From contig JAZARR010000221.1 in NCBI GenBank assembly GCA_037389465.1, forward strand, positions 5,000,501 to 5,064,500: a DNA stretch of 64,000 nucleotides, written 5' to 3'. The translations under genes were made by a program, and so were the position numbers. This document shows, piece by piece, positions 11,151-24,600 of the stretch (position 1 is the stretch's first letter; each line of letters opens with the position of its first letter). The stretch comes from Baylisascaris procyonis. Lineage: Eukaryota; Nematoda; Chromadorea; Rhabditida; Ascarididae. The notes beneath the pieces are model-generated. The model was not told the DNA's origin. It made no database searches and saw only the letters and a program-made list of their open reading frames with translations.

Positions 11151-11465
11151 AAGTAGATAAGATGAAGAAGGTTTACTCAGTGAATTCTAATGTTTCGTTG
11201 ATTTGCTTTTTTATCTCATCCACTTTTTTTTTTTCTTATATATGTGTCATTCTTATTTATTGTTTGTCGAACAGTTTTTTTTTCCTTTTTCAATTCTTTT
11301 CTTTCATTTTATGCTTGACGAGTGTTACAACTATTGCTTTATTAATTGAAAAATATTGCATATTGCAGATTTATTTTTTTCGAAGGAATTATTGAGAAAT
11401 TAGAATGGGTCATTGTTTGATGAATTTTTGAGGCGGTAAGGAATTGGATTTGCAACCTATCGCCC

Positions 11466-11477
11466 GATGACGTCATC
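11466..11477. promoter_or_regulatory. Perfect CRE/ATF-type palindrome
   Basis: GATGACGTCATC is a 12-bp palindrome containing the full TGACGTCA binding site for CREB/ATF-family bZIP factors. It lies downstream of the Slingshot coding region in otherwise gene-poor DNA. One site alone proves no function. Confidence 0.3.
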
Positions 11478-13497
11478 ATGATTTCACATTCGTGAAAGAA
11501 ATGGATTTTTTACGATGTGATATTATGAACAATGTTTTGATGTCTGCTCTTTTTTTTTTGTTGCGGGGGGGTTCGATTCCTGCTGTGATTGATGCACATT
11601 TCGCATGTCTGTCTACCTTTGTTTTGCTCTCGTTTATATTCCCACTTCATGCTAACTATAAAGAGGTTTCCTCGTTCTATTATCGTCTAGAGAGCATCAA
11701 TTTCCGGGATAGCTCATCGCAAGAGCTCAGTTTATGGTTATCTTTTCGATCTTCTTGTAAAGTAAGAGGGAGTAAGTATTAGCAATGAATGCATGAAATT
11801 GAGCCGATAATATTTATCGATCATTTGGCGCTTATCCCTAACTATCTGTAGATTTATGACAATGCTTTGAATTATATTTTTTTTATTTTATATGGTTCTT
11901 TATGATTGTATGCTTCAGGCCAATATTCATTGCTGCTATCAGAGTATTTTTTTTTCGTCGTATGTCGAATGGCGTCGAGTAAATTGACTGCAAACGAGTT
12001 CTCAACTGTTATAGTTGGCAGTTGCGCTAACCTTTGACAGTAGCAATTCATGGAGAAGTGAATAGTAATAGTACAGGCGTATATATACAGCAGCAAAACT
12101 TTGACGTCTAATGGGGTCAAGAGAAAACAGGGAAACTATCTTTGTATGTAACACACAAAGACGACTTAAACATCAGCATTTAAAACGACATTACGCTAGG
12201 CTATTATTATCAAAGAACAAAATCTATGTTGATGGCACACTATTGACTCATAGAGGGCGAAATAAAAGAAGAAAGGGCAAAGTCATATTTCAGTAGTCAA
12301 AGTCACATGGCTTAACGCAGTCGTCGAATGCGTTTATATACTCTACTTGTTGACGCAATTGAGATATGAGGCATCTTGCGGCCTGCCGCTCACTTGAGCA
12401 CCAATTAGATTTGCAGCTCTGTTTGATATCGTTATCGAGTTATACTTTTTAGTGATCGATCAGCAATTCCTTTATTTTCTTTTGTATTCATGCGTAGTCG
12501 TGACAACAAAAACTTACGTGAATTTGCAAAAGGTTCATTTCTTTGTAACCCGGTCGGTTGTCATTTTAATCAAAAAACCAGCCGGTGCAAAATTTGTGCA
12601 AATTTTTTACTTTCTTAAATCTTTTTTCAAATATGTGCAAACTATCTAAATATTTGCTAAGTAATTTTTCAACTTAATTAGCTCCTCGTTTCTGCTAGCC
12701 TTAAGAAATAGTTTATAGTTCGAACAGTAAGTTGCAATCAGGCTAATATCGCTCTGGAACCATCTTCCTAACGTGGCAGTTAACACTGTGTCGTTTGCAT
12801 AGCATCTGAATAGGTTCACTTTTAATTACTAAGGTAGAGAGTGATTTGACTAGCAAACAGAAATGATCCAAATACCGAATATTGACGAATTTCCGTTTTG
12901 GTTTCGAATTTTTCAAATGATGTTCACGATAATATATAGACGATAAGTGTGGTTGAGGTGGATGTTAGTCTTTCACCATTTCCTTTACCTTTTAATTTAT
13001 TATAAATATGCTCATGACGAGTAGAAGAATGCAAGGTAAGTTGGATGTTGATATAGATGACAATGTAGAGGAACTATTGTAAGGATAAGCCTCGTTATTT
13101 TATGTCTATATATACGCCATCACTAGTTTATCGTATTTTGTGGCCATTCAATTGGTTAAAGTTTTATTTAAGCGCAATGAGGAGAAGAATTTTGAAAAAG
13201 AACCGAAGAAAAAAAAAGGAATCATAAAAGAGGATCATAAGTTATAAAGATAGAAAAGAAAGATAAGTCCCACGAAGGTCGTTTTCTAGACCTCTTGCTA
13301 TTAAATCCTCACGGACTGTTAAGCTATGAGATGAAGCTAAACGTTTACCTCTAGAGATCCCAAAGGATTTATTCGGCGAAAGGCAAAAGAAACGCTCTCG
13401 TGAGGAAATTGTTTACGAGAGTAGCTTTCAAAATTGAAATATGCCATAGATTCAAGCAATATAAACAACTCTCACCAAACCTCTTCCCTTCCCCCTT

Positions 13498-13514
13498 CCC
13501 CCCCCCCCCCCCCC
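13498..13514 (+). repeat. Poly-C tract (C17)
   Basis: A 17-base C homopolymer lies inside a C/T-only stretch (about 13481-13523), striking in AT-rich surroundings. The region around it (about 11.2-15.0 kb) holds no gene I can support, only AT-rich DNA with many T-runs. Confidence 0.9.
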
Positions 13515-15028
13515 ACCTCCCCATTACCCCTTATAATTGTACTAGCTAGAACAATGTTCTTCAAGGCGTTCTAAGTTCGAAAACATGAATTTATTCAAAA
13601 AAAATTTTCAAAAATTTAGTTTCAAAATACATAACGAGTGTTTTTATATACACTTTTGCAAAATTTTCTTTTTCAAAATATTTGTGCTGAAAAAATTTCT
13701 GATCTAAGAGAATTTTTAGAGAAAAGTCGAAAAAATTTGGAATTTTTATGAAATCCAAATCGTGTAAGCATCAAACTAATTTTTTTTTTTTCAACTAAAT
13801 AAAAACAAACCTTTTGCAAAATCACATCGATTATTCATCAATTAAACGAAAGAAAATTTCTTCGATTTACGCTCACGTCATATATATTGATCGAATTGGC
13901 AAATCGATCTAATCATCTATCATATATTTTTCTCTGCCATCTCTTCTTTTTTTCAGTATTATTTTCTCCGACATAAGGCATCCACTCGTTATTTGTATAA
14001 ATGTCTTTAATTTTTGCGCTGTTAAATAAATGTAAATTGGTTCTTGCAACGATAATATCGTATACGGTAAATTGAAGTTTAAAAAATGGCGGCATTGATG
14101 AAACGTTTGAATTTTTTTTTCTTTTATTGCATTTTTTGTTTTTCCTAAATTGACTAATATTTATGCGGCTCGGGTGTTTTATTACTTCGTTTATTTATTT
14201 TTATGAAGTTCTCAGTTGGAGTTTTATTTTTTTTGCATGAAGTTTTCCGAATTCGAGTTCCCATTTCGAGAAATTCGAAGTTTTTTTCTCAATTATATTA
14301 TTGAAACTCTTTCATCAGTTCCACAAAGTTTATGCAGGTATTAATGTTTTTAGTGATGAAGAGATGAATAATTTAGCTTATAGATAGCTTGAAAGGAATA
14401 AATGTTGAGAAATGTTTTTGCAAAGGATATAATTGAAGTGCTTGATATTCACTCTCTTTGTGTTGTGAGTCGTATCGATGTGTTGTTGCATCACTATCCA
14501 TTGTTGCTGGCGTCATTCACTTTTTTTGTAGTGAAGCTTTTTCCAATTCGATTTTTCGATTTCAAATTTTTAAATTAATGCTTAATATTATGCAAATTTA
14601 TTTTGTAGAACTTATGAAATTCAATTCAATATATCTTTATGGAGATATTTTATGAATAACTACAACTTATTATATTCATTTCTTGTTTTTATTTTCATTC
14701 GAATATTTCAGTTGGAATTTCCTAAAGCAAATTCCTTAAATAGTATTACTGTTATTATTTACTTAGATAAAATTTAATATTTTTTTTCGGTTAATATATT
14801 ATACGCAATTTTTGGTTTTCTATTCAATGAGGTTTTCATTTTTTTCACCGCCATAGAGAAATACGAAAAATGGAAATTTTTTTGGAAAAATTTTGGAAAA
14901 AAATTCGCTGCGTTGTGTAATAGCAGAAAAATATGACATGTCTATATTTTTTTTTTCTTTAACGCAAATGCAATGCACATTCATCATCACACAATACACG
15001 TGTAGGTGTTTTTTTTCTTCATTTACAG

Positions 15029-15074
15029 GCATTACAAGTTCCCTCGACTAATTGATGAGAATGGGATGACTTAA
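15029..15074 (+). CDS. Candidate distal terminal micro-exon of Slingshot
   Basis: The acceptor TTTACAG ends at 15028. The exon reads (Q)HYKFPRLIDENGMT and then TAA at 15072-15074. If exon k is spliced at the GTGAGG overlapping its stop (exon end 9540, phase 2), this exon restores the codon exactly and replaces the stop with 15 residues. AATAAA lies at 15170-15175. A phase match has a one-in-three chance of arising at random. Confidence 0.25.
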
Positions 15075-15495
15075 GTTAGGGAATACCCGTGTGGGTAGGA
15101 ATTTGGAAGGAAAGAAATTTTGAAGCGATGATTGATACATGAAAAATTCTTAACGATTGTAATTTATTGAATAAATTTTTCCCTCATATAATCATAGTTT
15201 TTCCTATGCAAATTCCTTTCTGCTCTGCTTCTTCCATGTGATTGCATCTCGCTCATTGAACCACTTCTACATGATGTTCGTATTTAGTTTCCGACATCAA
15301 ATAGATAAAGAATGTTCAGAAATGCTTTGTCCGCATTAGTTTCCGCATAATTTATCGTGATCTATATCAATCTAATTGCACTATCGAGCTAAAAATTTTT
15401 ATCCTGAAATCTTTGGAGAACCGTACATCTAATTTTCATTTAATTCTTTGCAAAAAAAAATTTTTCCAACACCCGCTCAGAAATATTTCAGTTTA

Positions 15496-15514
15496 CCCCC
15501 CCCCCCCCCCCCCC
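15496..15514 (+). repeat. Poly-C tract (C19)
   Basis: A 19-base C homopolymer directly abuts the left end of the foldback element that starts near 15520. It is the longest G/C homopolymer in the window. Confidence 0.92.
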
Positions 15515-15519
15515 TTGTA

Positions 15520-16010
15520 TTCGACGATGTTCACATCAGTTTCAGTTCACCAAAAGACATTACAATGCAAACAGTGTTCTGCCTAGTTTCTAGTTTCGCG
15601 TTGTGCTAGTCTAGAATCTGCGCCTCGCTGATTTCGTTAATGCACCAACTCTTTTAGTTTTTAAGCCGTCGATAAGTGGTTCCGATCAAAACGATTTTCT
15701 TGCTCTTGCATACTAAAATGCCCTCTTCGTTTGGATTATAACTCTGCGAACGTTTGCTCCTTCTTGCTGTTCATATGTTCACATACTCTTATATGTTCTC
15801 CCACCTTGAAACGTCTGCAGTTGATTGATTTTAAGCTATTCTTACAAACGAACTCAGCCCACAACTTGAAGTTGAAGATGTGTGTGTACTAACGATAACA
15901 GCAAGAAGCAAATTTCAAACTTTCACATCGCAAAACTAGAAGCTAGATAGAGTATAGTTTGCATTGTAACATATTTCAGCGAGCTGAAATTGATGCCTAA
16001 ATCAGCTTCG
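15520..16010. mobile_element. Decayed foldback / MITE-like element
   Basis: Two long arms are imperfect reverse complements about an axis near 15764. The core match is 15562-15572 (ACAATGCAAAC) against 15957-15967. Around it, 15530-15603 pairs with about 15926-16000 at roughly 75-80 percent by eye, and similarity fades inward over another 50 bp or more. Most differences are transitions, which fits old decay. There is no open reading frame inside, and target duplications were not resolved. Confidence 0.72.
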
Positions 16011-16815
16011 GCGAGGATAGAGTGAAATATTTCTGACAACTAGAGGTGGTAAAAGCCATGCCAAATTTCTTAATGTTGCTCATATTCCGAAGGACTATGA
16101 TGCCATTTGACTTATTGAATAAAACCTAAAAGCCTACCGTCTATCTTCAGTAGATAATATGGAAGAGAAGCCTATTTTTCATGCTTGGGAAGTAAACAAA
16201 GGTGCAAGAGGTGCTTTCACTATGGTTACCGTTAATAAATAAAAACGACTACTAAACTTTTTTAATCTTACACTATATTGCAATATTGTTATCTTTCAAC
16301 CTCAATATATATGAAAATCTATTTAACGAACAATGAACCGAAGAAATTTTCACTTTTTGTTTGTTGGGAAAAAAGAGATATTAAACCTCTAGGGAATTCA
16401 AGGTGGATCCTTGAAAAAAATTGTGATTAGAACTAACGCTTTATTCCCAGGGGAGGAAATCCAATGCACTCTTACTACTCATAATGGGCGACGAAATGAA
16501 GTTAGAGCACCGATCATATATACATACCCTCGAGGGAATTCGCAAAACGCAAAATGTACTCTATACTATCAATAGAATGGGATAGAAATACTTTTTAAAT
16601 AGTTCGTTTAGTAGGTGTCTTAAATATGATTTTTAAGAGATTTGAGGCGAAACTTAGCTGTAAAAGTAGAATGATTAGAGTACCTTCAAAGCTGTTGATT
16701 GAACTAATTTAATACAATTTAATGATTTTCATGCTTATTTTAACTAACACAAAAAACTGCTGATATTTATTTAACATTCTTTTACGATAGGTTTTTATGA
16801 GTGTTAGCTGCCAGC

Positions 16816-16817
<2 letters not shown>

Positions 16818-16862
<45 letters not shown>
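16818..16862. repeat. (AT)n microsatellite, 45 bp
   Basis: Uninterrupted TA/AT dinucleotides. The flanks (16.0-18.3 kb) are AT-rich with no supported gene. Confidence 0.97.
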
Positions 16863-16865
<3 letters not shown>

Positions 16866-18376
16866 GAATGTTTCTGATACTCAAGAGATGAGAAGATCGT
16901 TTTATAAAGAATGTGTTTAAATATGAGGTTATATCTAAACTAAAGCAGAAACGAGAATTTGAGTAAGAACGGTTCATATAGGGCAGTATTACTATATTAA
17001 CGAGGCATTCAAGAAATAGGCGAATGCTTGGCGCGTCAGTTTATCCTTTGTTTTTTTTTTTTTTTTTTCTGCCAATAAAAGCATTACACTACAAAATTAT
17101 GGAAGAAAATTTTGATGAATTAGTCGACGAGGCTTATTAGAAAAAGTGAGCGCAATATGCGCTTTTTGTATTTCTCACTGTTCAAAGATCACCATCGAAA
17201 AATGAAAGACTAACGTAGAATGTGTTGTATAATCTCGTGCATTACATCTTTGTATATATTTTTGGTGTCTGTTTTGTTTAGTTTGTAGTGCATTGTAAAA
17301 GTGCATAGAATGGTCACACCTCATAAGATTTACAGATGTGATAAGGTTGCAGCATTTTCCAACTTTGTTGGAAGGGTGTGGTAGGTAGAATTGAAGAGGG
17401 GGGAGATGAAAGGGTATTTTTCGAGTCTCATTTCGAAATTACGAAAATATCCATTATAATATGGGGAGGGCACATAATAAACAATGAATAGACCGTTTAT
17501 TTCACTATAGCTAGAAATATTGAGCGCTCTACTTCCTTTCTTTTTGCCCAACTCCCCTCTCCTCTCACCTCTCCCCTCTTCCGTCAACCTGTATCATCGA
17601 TGTCTGGAGTGATTTTCACAATCTATACGAACAATGAATGATAGTTGCTTGCATGCAAATCAAATCCACCCATAGCAACGCTATTTCTATATGAACATTA
17701 GCTATCAAGCAAACAACTTTCCTATCGTAAAATTGAACTATATATTTGTGAGCTCCCTTACAATGTCCCTATATGAATCGATCCACAATATGACATATTT
17801 TTTAATCGTTTATGGATGTTGTTTGAGGTTCACTTCTGAAACCATCCGAAAAAAAAAAGCTTTTATAAGTGGTTCTAACGTCGTTTTCTTGTTGTGTTGA
17901 TATAGAGAACTGGTTCCATTCATAGCCGAACAATCAAAGAATGCATAGGGGTCTTAACTATCCATTTTATACATTCAATCAACAATATTTCTCAACAAAA
18001 TCGAATGTTTGTTCACATAAAATTACTCAATATAATTGTGCTTTTATGATACATAAATGATTCATAAGCAAATAAAAAAAAAGTCGACAAAAATTGCCAT
18101 TTTTTATAAATGTAAAATTTTTTATAAATTTTAAATTCAAATATGAAATGTGTTTTATGAATATATTGATGGGTGCTGAGTGCCGGAAATTATTAGTTTC
18201 GTTTTCGACTAATAACAGAATTAAGACCCATATGCTGTCTTCTCGAAGCCGATTGCTGTATTTTTCTTTCGCTTCCGATTGCGGAAATGATAAACTTTGG
18301 ATAGAATTCGATCAGATCTTTTTGGATTTTATTTTTTATTTTTTACTTGATTAATTTCTTCTTTTTTTTTTTACAG

Positions 18377-18474
18377 AAATCTTTATTATAATGCCCCGTT
18401 TCCAACGATTGCTTAGTTGGCTATTTAATCAAACAATGGAAAATAGCTCTAATATTTATGAAGTTATTGAATGA
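18377..18474 (+). CDS. Candidate terminal exon, unknown gene
   Basis: A strong T-tract and TTTACAG acceptor at 18376 lead, after two bases, into IFIIMPRFQRLLSWLFNQ and on to SSNIYEVIE, with TGA at 18472-18474. The composition looks protein-like, but the segment is short (31 codons), no upstream partner exon was found and no family is recognised. Confidence 0.22.
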
Positions 18475-20545
18475 ACGTTTTGAGCGATGAAATTTCATGA
18501 TGAAATAATCGCTATATTAATATTGTAAGATATCATCTTTTGTAAATATTAAATTTGTTGTTTAGCGGAAATAGCATTCAATATTTTTCATTTTATATTA
18601 AAATTCTTTAATATTTATTTTTAATCTTCTCGCGAATCAATTATTATTGATGAAATATTTCTGAAATTGATAAACAATCATAAAATTTTTTTATTTTTAA
18701 ATTTCAGCTATTAGAAAATAATGTAAATATTGACTTTGGAAAATATAACTAAAAATTAAAAAAAAAAATTAATTTATTCGGCAATGAAATTCATTGTTTT
18801 CATGCGAATTGATTTAAAAATTGAATCTGTTATCGAAAAATTCACTTATGTAGATGGGAGCATTCCTCGTTCGTGGAGTATAGCACTAGTTTTAGTTGCA
18901 CACCTTGTGGTAGTCATTCTTGTTTCCATACTTTAGTTAAGCTATCTAAGCTCATAGATATTATTTATTGTTTGACGCAGCGATCGTAGACCGATGCCAT
19001 TGAACGGGAACTAGAAAAACAATGTTAATTAAATCGAAGTCTTTTGCATCACTATTCAAAAAAAAAAAAAAAAGACATCAGCTATTTTATTCGTTTAAGA
19101 AACACGTAAATAAGTCTATTCATTCGTTGTATAAATTATTGGTGATATTAATAAAAGAGCTATAATTTGATACTTTAATATTGTCCATATATAATGGCTA
19201 GTAAAAATTAAACTCATAAGGAGGAGCTAAACCCATAACTTTATTATAGATAGCTATGGCATTCTGTAGCGATTGGCCTACGGTAGATACTGCTAATTGT
19301 TATAACTAATAATATTGTGGCTTTTTTGTTATTGTATCAATCATGAAGGTGAAGTGCGTTAAGATGGTTAATTTCGTCGGTCCTTTTCTTCCAGTGCATT
19401 AAAGATTTCCAATGCAACATTAAATTGATAAGCATTGCCATTTTATATGAAATATGATAATTGCTATTAATGCAAATCACATAGTTTGAATATTAATAAT
19501 TATTACATATGTAGATAGTTGATATGTTTCAGTGGAATTTTGCATTTTCATTGTCTCTTTAGAAAGTGAAAGAAATTTCATCTTCATCGATATTTTTTTT
19601 TTTTTAAATTCAATCATGCTTTCTCGTTAGATTCCCATGTCCTTACAACTTCTGTTTGGATATCCGTTTCTCCTTTAATTCCTGATTCTCGCATTTCCTA
19701 TGAATATATAAAAAGTGATATTGTTAATTTTATTTCCTTTTGCTAAAAATTACATGCAAACAAAAAATGATGGGATACTATTTGCGTTTTTGTGCCAATA
19801 TGCTTATATATAATATCAGTTTTCTAATTTTTTTGTTTATTTATCGTTGATGTTGAGTATAGTTATTTCCCTCGAGTTGTTATTTAGTGGGAAACTAAAG
19901 GCGGCGGATGTTTAGCATATGCAAACGTCGCATAAACAAATCAAAGAAAGCTCTCGAAAACAAATCACATTAACTTGTTTTCGAATATGTTTTAGCGATA
20001 TTTCTATAGAAAATGCTTAAAGCAAATAACGCTACAACAGTTGTTGTTGTTGCTATTTGTGACATCATATAAGCATTCAAAAATGAACGATTGATACGGA
20101 TTGACGACTAAAACAACGCCGTCTGTTTGTGTTTACAGCCGAAGAAAAAAAATTCATATGAGCTAAGCAATGCTTTTCACATTAAGCCGTCACATTTTAG
20201 CGCTCTTGTAAACTGATACGTTGTTGTAATCTTCAGACGGTTATAATTTCCATCGCCTAGATCCAACTTTTCAAGCATACGCTTAGATCTTAGATCTATA
20301 TTAAGCTTAATGCTAGATTTTAAGCGTAGGCTGAATGCAACCTAATGTGGGAGGCTAAATTTTCGGCTAATTGTGGTGAAATTTTGTTTTAGTGGAAATT
20401 TACAGCTTTCTTATATATTTGCTATGGCGACGCAGCAAAGCAGTTAAAGTTTTATCTCAAATCTTCTACAATGATCCAGTTTATAAACTTACTATTTCTA
20501 GCATTAAGAAGTATTACATCTATAACTTCCTTCTTTTTCCTACAG

Positions 20546-20643
20546 GTAACTCTAATTCGTATGATTGTTCGCCTTTATGGTCTCGTACTTTAGTAGAGAA
20601 AAGTGATGTTGAAATACGCTGGAAATATGCTTCTCACAAATAG
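20546..20643 (+). CDS. Candidate terminal exon, unknown gene
   Basis: The acceptor TTTTTCCTACAG ends at 20545. After two bases the frame reads NSNSYDCSPLWSRTLVEK and on to IRWKYASHK, with TAG at 20641-20643. The frame is also open upstream through the acceptor. It has protein-like composition but no recognised family, and a minisatellite follows 100 bp downstream. Confidence 0.25.
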
Positions 20644-20742
20644 GTCTACATCTTTGTATACAACCAATAGGTTCATACTATTATTATCGTCCATTGCAAT
20701 TGGTGTGCTAAGCAATACGTCAAAAATTAACAGTGAATGTCG

Positions 20743-20937
20743 GCAAATGTCTGTCGTTGTTGGTTGCATCATGTTGGTTGATTGTGGTTAGCAATGTTTG
20801 ATTGCCAGCGAATGTCTGTCGTTGTCGGTTGCATCATGTTGGTTGGTTGTGGTTAGTAACGTTTGATTGTCGGCGAATGTCTGTCGTTGTTGGTTGCATC
20901 ATGTTGGTTGGTTGTGTTTAGTAACGTTTGACTATGT
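20743..20937. repeat. Minisatellite, 3 copies of a 65-bp unit
   Basis: Copies begin at 20743, 20808 and 20873, each opening with GC[A/G]AATGTCTGTCGTTGT and continuing through GGTTGCATCATGTTGG. Copies differ at a few positions. The unit is not a multiple of three, so the open frames that cross it shift from copy to copy and are unlikely to be coding. Confidence 0.93.
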
Positions 20938-21553
20938 TGCGTCACAATTTGCCATTGGCGAAAGCACGAATGCCTTTGAGCGAATATGTTCGGAAAGTGC
21001 AATCGGTCCTCATAAACAAGCCACAAGTGCGTTCATGAGAACAGAAGGCTTCTAATATTGCACATAGTATAAGGACGATTTTTTTATTTTGGTGGATGAA
21101 TTCACGATGTGACTAGGTGAATGTTTTCATATATGCATCATTATGGTTTGTTTATTTAATCGTTGATCATTTTTTAATTCCGCATTAATGCTTCTAAAAG
21201 TTTTTTTTCTTCTACAATCACCCACAGAGGTGCAAACGGGAGAAAAACTATTTTTGGAAAGCAAAACCTATTTTAATCCTAGTTGATAATAGGTTGTTGA
21301 AGATACCAACAGCATCCCCCCCCATCCATTTTTTTCATTCTCATTATTCAATGTCATCAAAATTGAAACAACAGTTTTTCCTCAAATATAAAATCCTACA
21401 ATTGTGCAAAAATTTGCGTTAATTATACAAGCAGAATGCGTAGCCATTTCCATGTTTAATTATGCAAAACTAATAATAAAAAAAATTTTTGATTTCGCTT
21501 CTTACTAAAAAAAATTGTACTGTTCGTTTCGGTTGTAAGTGAATATTGTCATA

Positions 21554-21558
<5 letters not shown>

Positions 21559-21634
<76 letters not shown>

Positions 21635-21635
21635 T
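21559..21635. repeat. (AT)n with ACATAT interruptions
   Basis: A 77-bp compound TA/TATAC microsatellite. The stretch 21.1-25.2 kb otherwise shows AT-rich DNA, T-runs and no supported gene. Confidence 0.95.
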
Positions 21636-24600
21636 CTGTTGAATTTATTTAGTTTCATACTGGATGAAAAAAATCCGCTTAAGAAGAAAAGAATGCTTAG
21701 TTTAGCTATTCTACTAGATTTAATTAATGTTTTTTCTCAAAATTAGTGCTCATTTTCCGAATATTAGTGTTAATTGATGCCAACGATATGAATATACAAT
21801 TGCATTATTGAATTTTACTAAAATTCTTTCATAATGAAAGAAAATTTTTGCTAATCAATTTTGCAATTAGACTTTTAGTGGAAATGAAATAAGAAAAAAA
21901 TCAATAAATTAAAAAAAAAATATATATAATAATAAAGGAATTACAAAAGTTTATTTATAAAGCGCAAGCATTTTCTCAATTTCTTTATTTTTCACACACT
22001 TTCGTTTTAAAGAAACGGCTATTCGAGAACGGCACACTTACAGAGGGTTTTTTATTAGCAATGATCTTCGAACTTTGAAGCAAATTCGGCACGAGCACGA
22101 GATAGGAAAATATTTCTTTGCTTCGTTATGCTGTTTCTTTCTTTTTTTTTTGCTTGCTAATCATTTGGCGGTACCGGTTTGTGCCAACCAACATTATTTG
22201 TGTGCCACTGATATATACATTTTTTTTCCCCTTATTTTACGCTTACTCTAATGATGCATTTTGTAACATTCTCTTCTCTAAGTTCGCTTTTTTTTGCAAA
22301 TTTTTTCCGCACATTCAACGCGATTAGAGCGTAAATTATGTTTTGAACTGAAAAAGCAGTTCTTTAGGTTAAGTATTTAAAGAAATATGAAATTTTTTGA
22401 AAGTATTTTTCGAAAATTTTGATGCTTTCTTAAGAAATTATGCGACAAGCAGCTATCTTGCAGAAAATTTTGTATCATATTTATATATTGTTGTGCAATT
22501 GGTGATCATACCATTTCTAAAATATGTTTGATATTCTATGGACGGTCTTTTGGATTTATTTCTCTTTTTGTTTGTATAATATTTCTTTTTTTTGTGAATT
22601 AAATTTGCATAATTTTTTAAGGTAATCATAGAATCGTAATCATTTCTGGGAAATTGAGGAATTAGTGTTTTATTCGAAATTGGTCGTCCATGAAGAATTC
22701 GCTTCTTTTTTCACCATTTTTAAGAAATACTTCCATTCAAATTTCTTTTTTTTTTTTTCACCTAAATCTTGCTGAAAATGGGAAGGACTATACCCGCATA
22801 AGTAGTATCTAACGAATCGAGTACTGGCCCAACATATCAAATATTTAATACCTTACATCAACAGTATTTTCTGGACAACATTTGCAGTGGTGTGCAATAT
22901 CTACCTATCCTTCTACCAGTTGAAATCCCCGATTTATTCCCAATGTGATAGTCACCTCAGACAAATTCATGTCGAGAACATTTCTAGCGTATGTCCAGAA
23001 GGGAAATGCAATTGCCCACCCAGAATTTGGGTAACAATTCCACTGAAAAACTTATGGAACGATTTTAAAGAGTGCAATTGAAAACAAATCACTAAGAAAT
23101 TCGTAGGAATTGAGTTCATATATCAGCGAACAATTCGAGAACATTCCCGATGGGCAATGTGTTCAACACATAAATATCTAAGGCACGTATGTATGTATGT
23201 ACGAGGGTGTAATCACAACGAGAGACGCTTCTACGAAGTACAAATGTTGATCTTATTGCCCACTATGCTATGATGGAATAGAGTAACCAGTTTACATTCT
23301 TTATTTATTTTTTTCTCTCAAGTGGACGATCACTCTATAATTTCAAAGATGGTCTTGTTTAGAAATTGCCGATCGAAAATATCCTGTTTTTGATTAGCGA
23401 TTTGCAACTCGTTAAAATTCAATTATTTTAGTAACTATTAGCACTAAATGCATAAGAGAGGGGAAAATCACACTTTCATGTCTAGTAAATCGTATGAAAA
23501 TAGCTGTATTGCATCTTTAGTTTGTTGAAATGATTTAACCTCAATGATCTTATTTATATTATTGGAATTATTTGTTCATTGCAAAGTGTTTTATATTGCC
23601 GAATATATTTGAGGAATTATTTATTTGAAGAGAGAAATAAAAAAAAAAAATTGCGAAAATATTTTCGGAAATATTTGATTAAAAACGTTTCGTAAAAAAT
23701 TTTATTCCCCCCCCCCCGTCTATAAGATGCTATCGAAAAATTGCTTAAAAGTGAAGCAAATATTTATTCACGTAAAGGTTGAAAATCAACCGAAAAGAAC
23801 GAGCACTAAAAAGAAATTGTTCTATGGTGTGAAGAATCATTTTGTGCAACAAACAACATTAACGTTGATCGATAGGTTTGCGTAGTTTTCCACTATATAT
23901 GTACTTTTAGTAATGTTTACTTCGAGTTGAACATTTCTTATTTTCTCTCTCTCTCTTTTTTTTTCTTCTTCTCCATACATTCTTTTTCACCATTCAGAAA
24001 AAAAAAAAAGAAGGAATAATGTGGAAAATTCAATCATAAAAGTGAAACCAGTTTGAGTTTATTTTGCATAGAATTTTGCTCTGACTATTGGTAAAATATT
24101 TCATATATTGATAACACTTCAGCGAGTGTATTTTTATTTGTAATGCTTTATTAGCATTCCATTTATTATATTTTTAATTGTGAGCAAAAAATTTTTGATA
24201 GCTCTTCTCGCATTTGTATGATATTTTAATTGTATTTTTTTATGATTTTAAAGATTCGTGGAAATATATAATTGAAATTTGATTTACTTAAAATATAGAT
24301 TTTGAATAGTCAAGTAAGACAAGCAAGTAAAAATCATTCCTCTCCTCCCTTCCCCCTCTTCCTTCCCCCTTTCTCCGCTCTACCCATATCTGGTAAGAAA
24401 TTGTGCTCAAAAACGTATGAAAGAAATCAAGCGTTTGATTAATAATATCCACTTTCTTGAATTGTGCCACCCATTGTGATTGAATGCGACATGCTCAAAT
24501 CATATGAGTATTTTTGAATCTACAACTGTATATAGATCTACAAACGTCGGCAAAAATTTAACTTCTATTTGGCTTCAGTAAGCAAAAAATAAAGAGCCGA

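Noticed and set aside
11561..11590. GGTTCGATTCC, resembling a tRNA T-arm
   Set aside because: The flanking bases cannot form the 5-bp T stem and no A box lies upstream at the right distance.
21470..21658. Frame of alternating Tyr and Ile (also at 44801, 45371, 48288 and 63251)
   Set aside because: They are translations of (AT)n microsatellites.
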